Source of the DNA: an uncultured bacterium
Lineage (GTDB): Bacteria > Bacteroidota > Ignavibacteria > Ignavibacteriales > Melioribacteraceae
Length of the DNA: 7,222 bases
Assembly (NCBI GenBank): GCA_937936675.1
Contig: CALDDL010000064.1
Span: forward strand, 1-7,222
Direction of reading: 5' to 3'
Below, one piece after another: positions 7,120-7,222 of the stretch. The first letter of the stretch is position 1, and every line of letters begins with the position of its first letter. A program made the position numbers and the translations under genes. Below the pieces are notes generated by a model. The model had not been told where the DNA came from. It ran no database searches and worked only from the letters and a program-made list of their open reading frames with translations.

Positions 7120-7148
7120 TTTTTTAATAGTTTAAACCATCCACAAAA

Positions 7149-7222
7149 ATGAGCGAGATTATGAAAGACCTTCGGAGCAAAATAAAAAGGCAAACCGAAT
7201 TACTTGGATTAGTTTTAAACGA
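7149..7222 (+). CDS. Start of an unrecognised gene, running off the right edge
   Basis: ATG at 7149 opens a frame of 24 codons (MSEIMKDLRSKIKRQTELLG, then LVLN) with no stop before the edge. The peptide is charged and probably helical, with no signal peptide. An in-frame TAG at 7128-7130 limits the upstream extent. A second ATG at 7161 is an alternative start. No good ribosome-binding site is close by. GGAGG at 7094-7098 is far away and would better serve a 12-codon leader frame (7114-7152), whose TGA overlaps this ATG as ATGA. Too little sequence is present to suggest a function. Confidence 0.45.
   Translation, partial: MSEIMKDLRSKIKRQTELLGLVLN

Overview
The window looks like chromosomal sequence from an AT-rich member of the Bacteroidota/Chlorobiota side of the tree, most likely an Ignavibacteria-type organism. 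This is inferred from the architecture of the large secreted protein: Asp-box propeller, CBM20-like domain, 'ATdGID' module and then a 'GWNLVSVPV' module. That order is typical of type IX secretion (T9SS) cargo in Ignavibacteriota. No rRNA or other marker gene is present to confirm it.

Layout. (1) Positions 1-5060, minus strand: one continuous reading frame of at least 1,686 codons. It has a signal peptide and about nine modules, most of them carbohydrate-binding or beta-sandwich. The frame runs off the left edge, so the C-terminus is missing. (2) 5061-5337: intergenic. It holds a poorly supported promoter for the giant gene and a 107-bp island that is much richer in GC than its flanks and is bounded by a 7-bp inverted repeat. 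(3) 5338-5895, minus: a YgjP-like (DUF45/M48-type) zinc metallopeptidase with a TTG start. (4) 5896-6092: intergenic, with a strong intrinsic terminator (minus strand) for the next gene and a second perfect inverted repeat. (5) 6093-7055, minus: a DUF932-like (phage/plasmid-like) protein. (6) 7056-7148: divergent intergenic region with a perfect 15-bp palindrome. (7) 7149 to the right edge, plus: the first 24 codons of an unrecognised gene.

The three minus-strand genes point the same way, but gaps of 277 and 197 bp and a terminator between the last two argue against one operon. The giant protein appears to be a non-enzymatic, glycan-binding surface or secreted protein. The peptidase is a cytoplasmic-type protein with no evident link to it. 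The DUF932-like gene and its divergent neighbour may mark the edge of an accessory or mobile segment. I found no tRNA, rRNA, CRISPR array or insertion sequence. No described defence or biosynthetic system can be recognised. The points most worth following up are the giant modular protein, the GC-rich intergenic island and the DUF932/divergent-gene junction.
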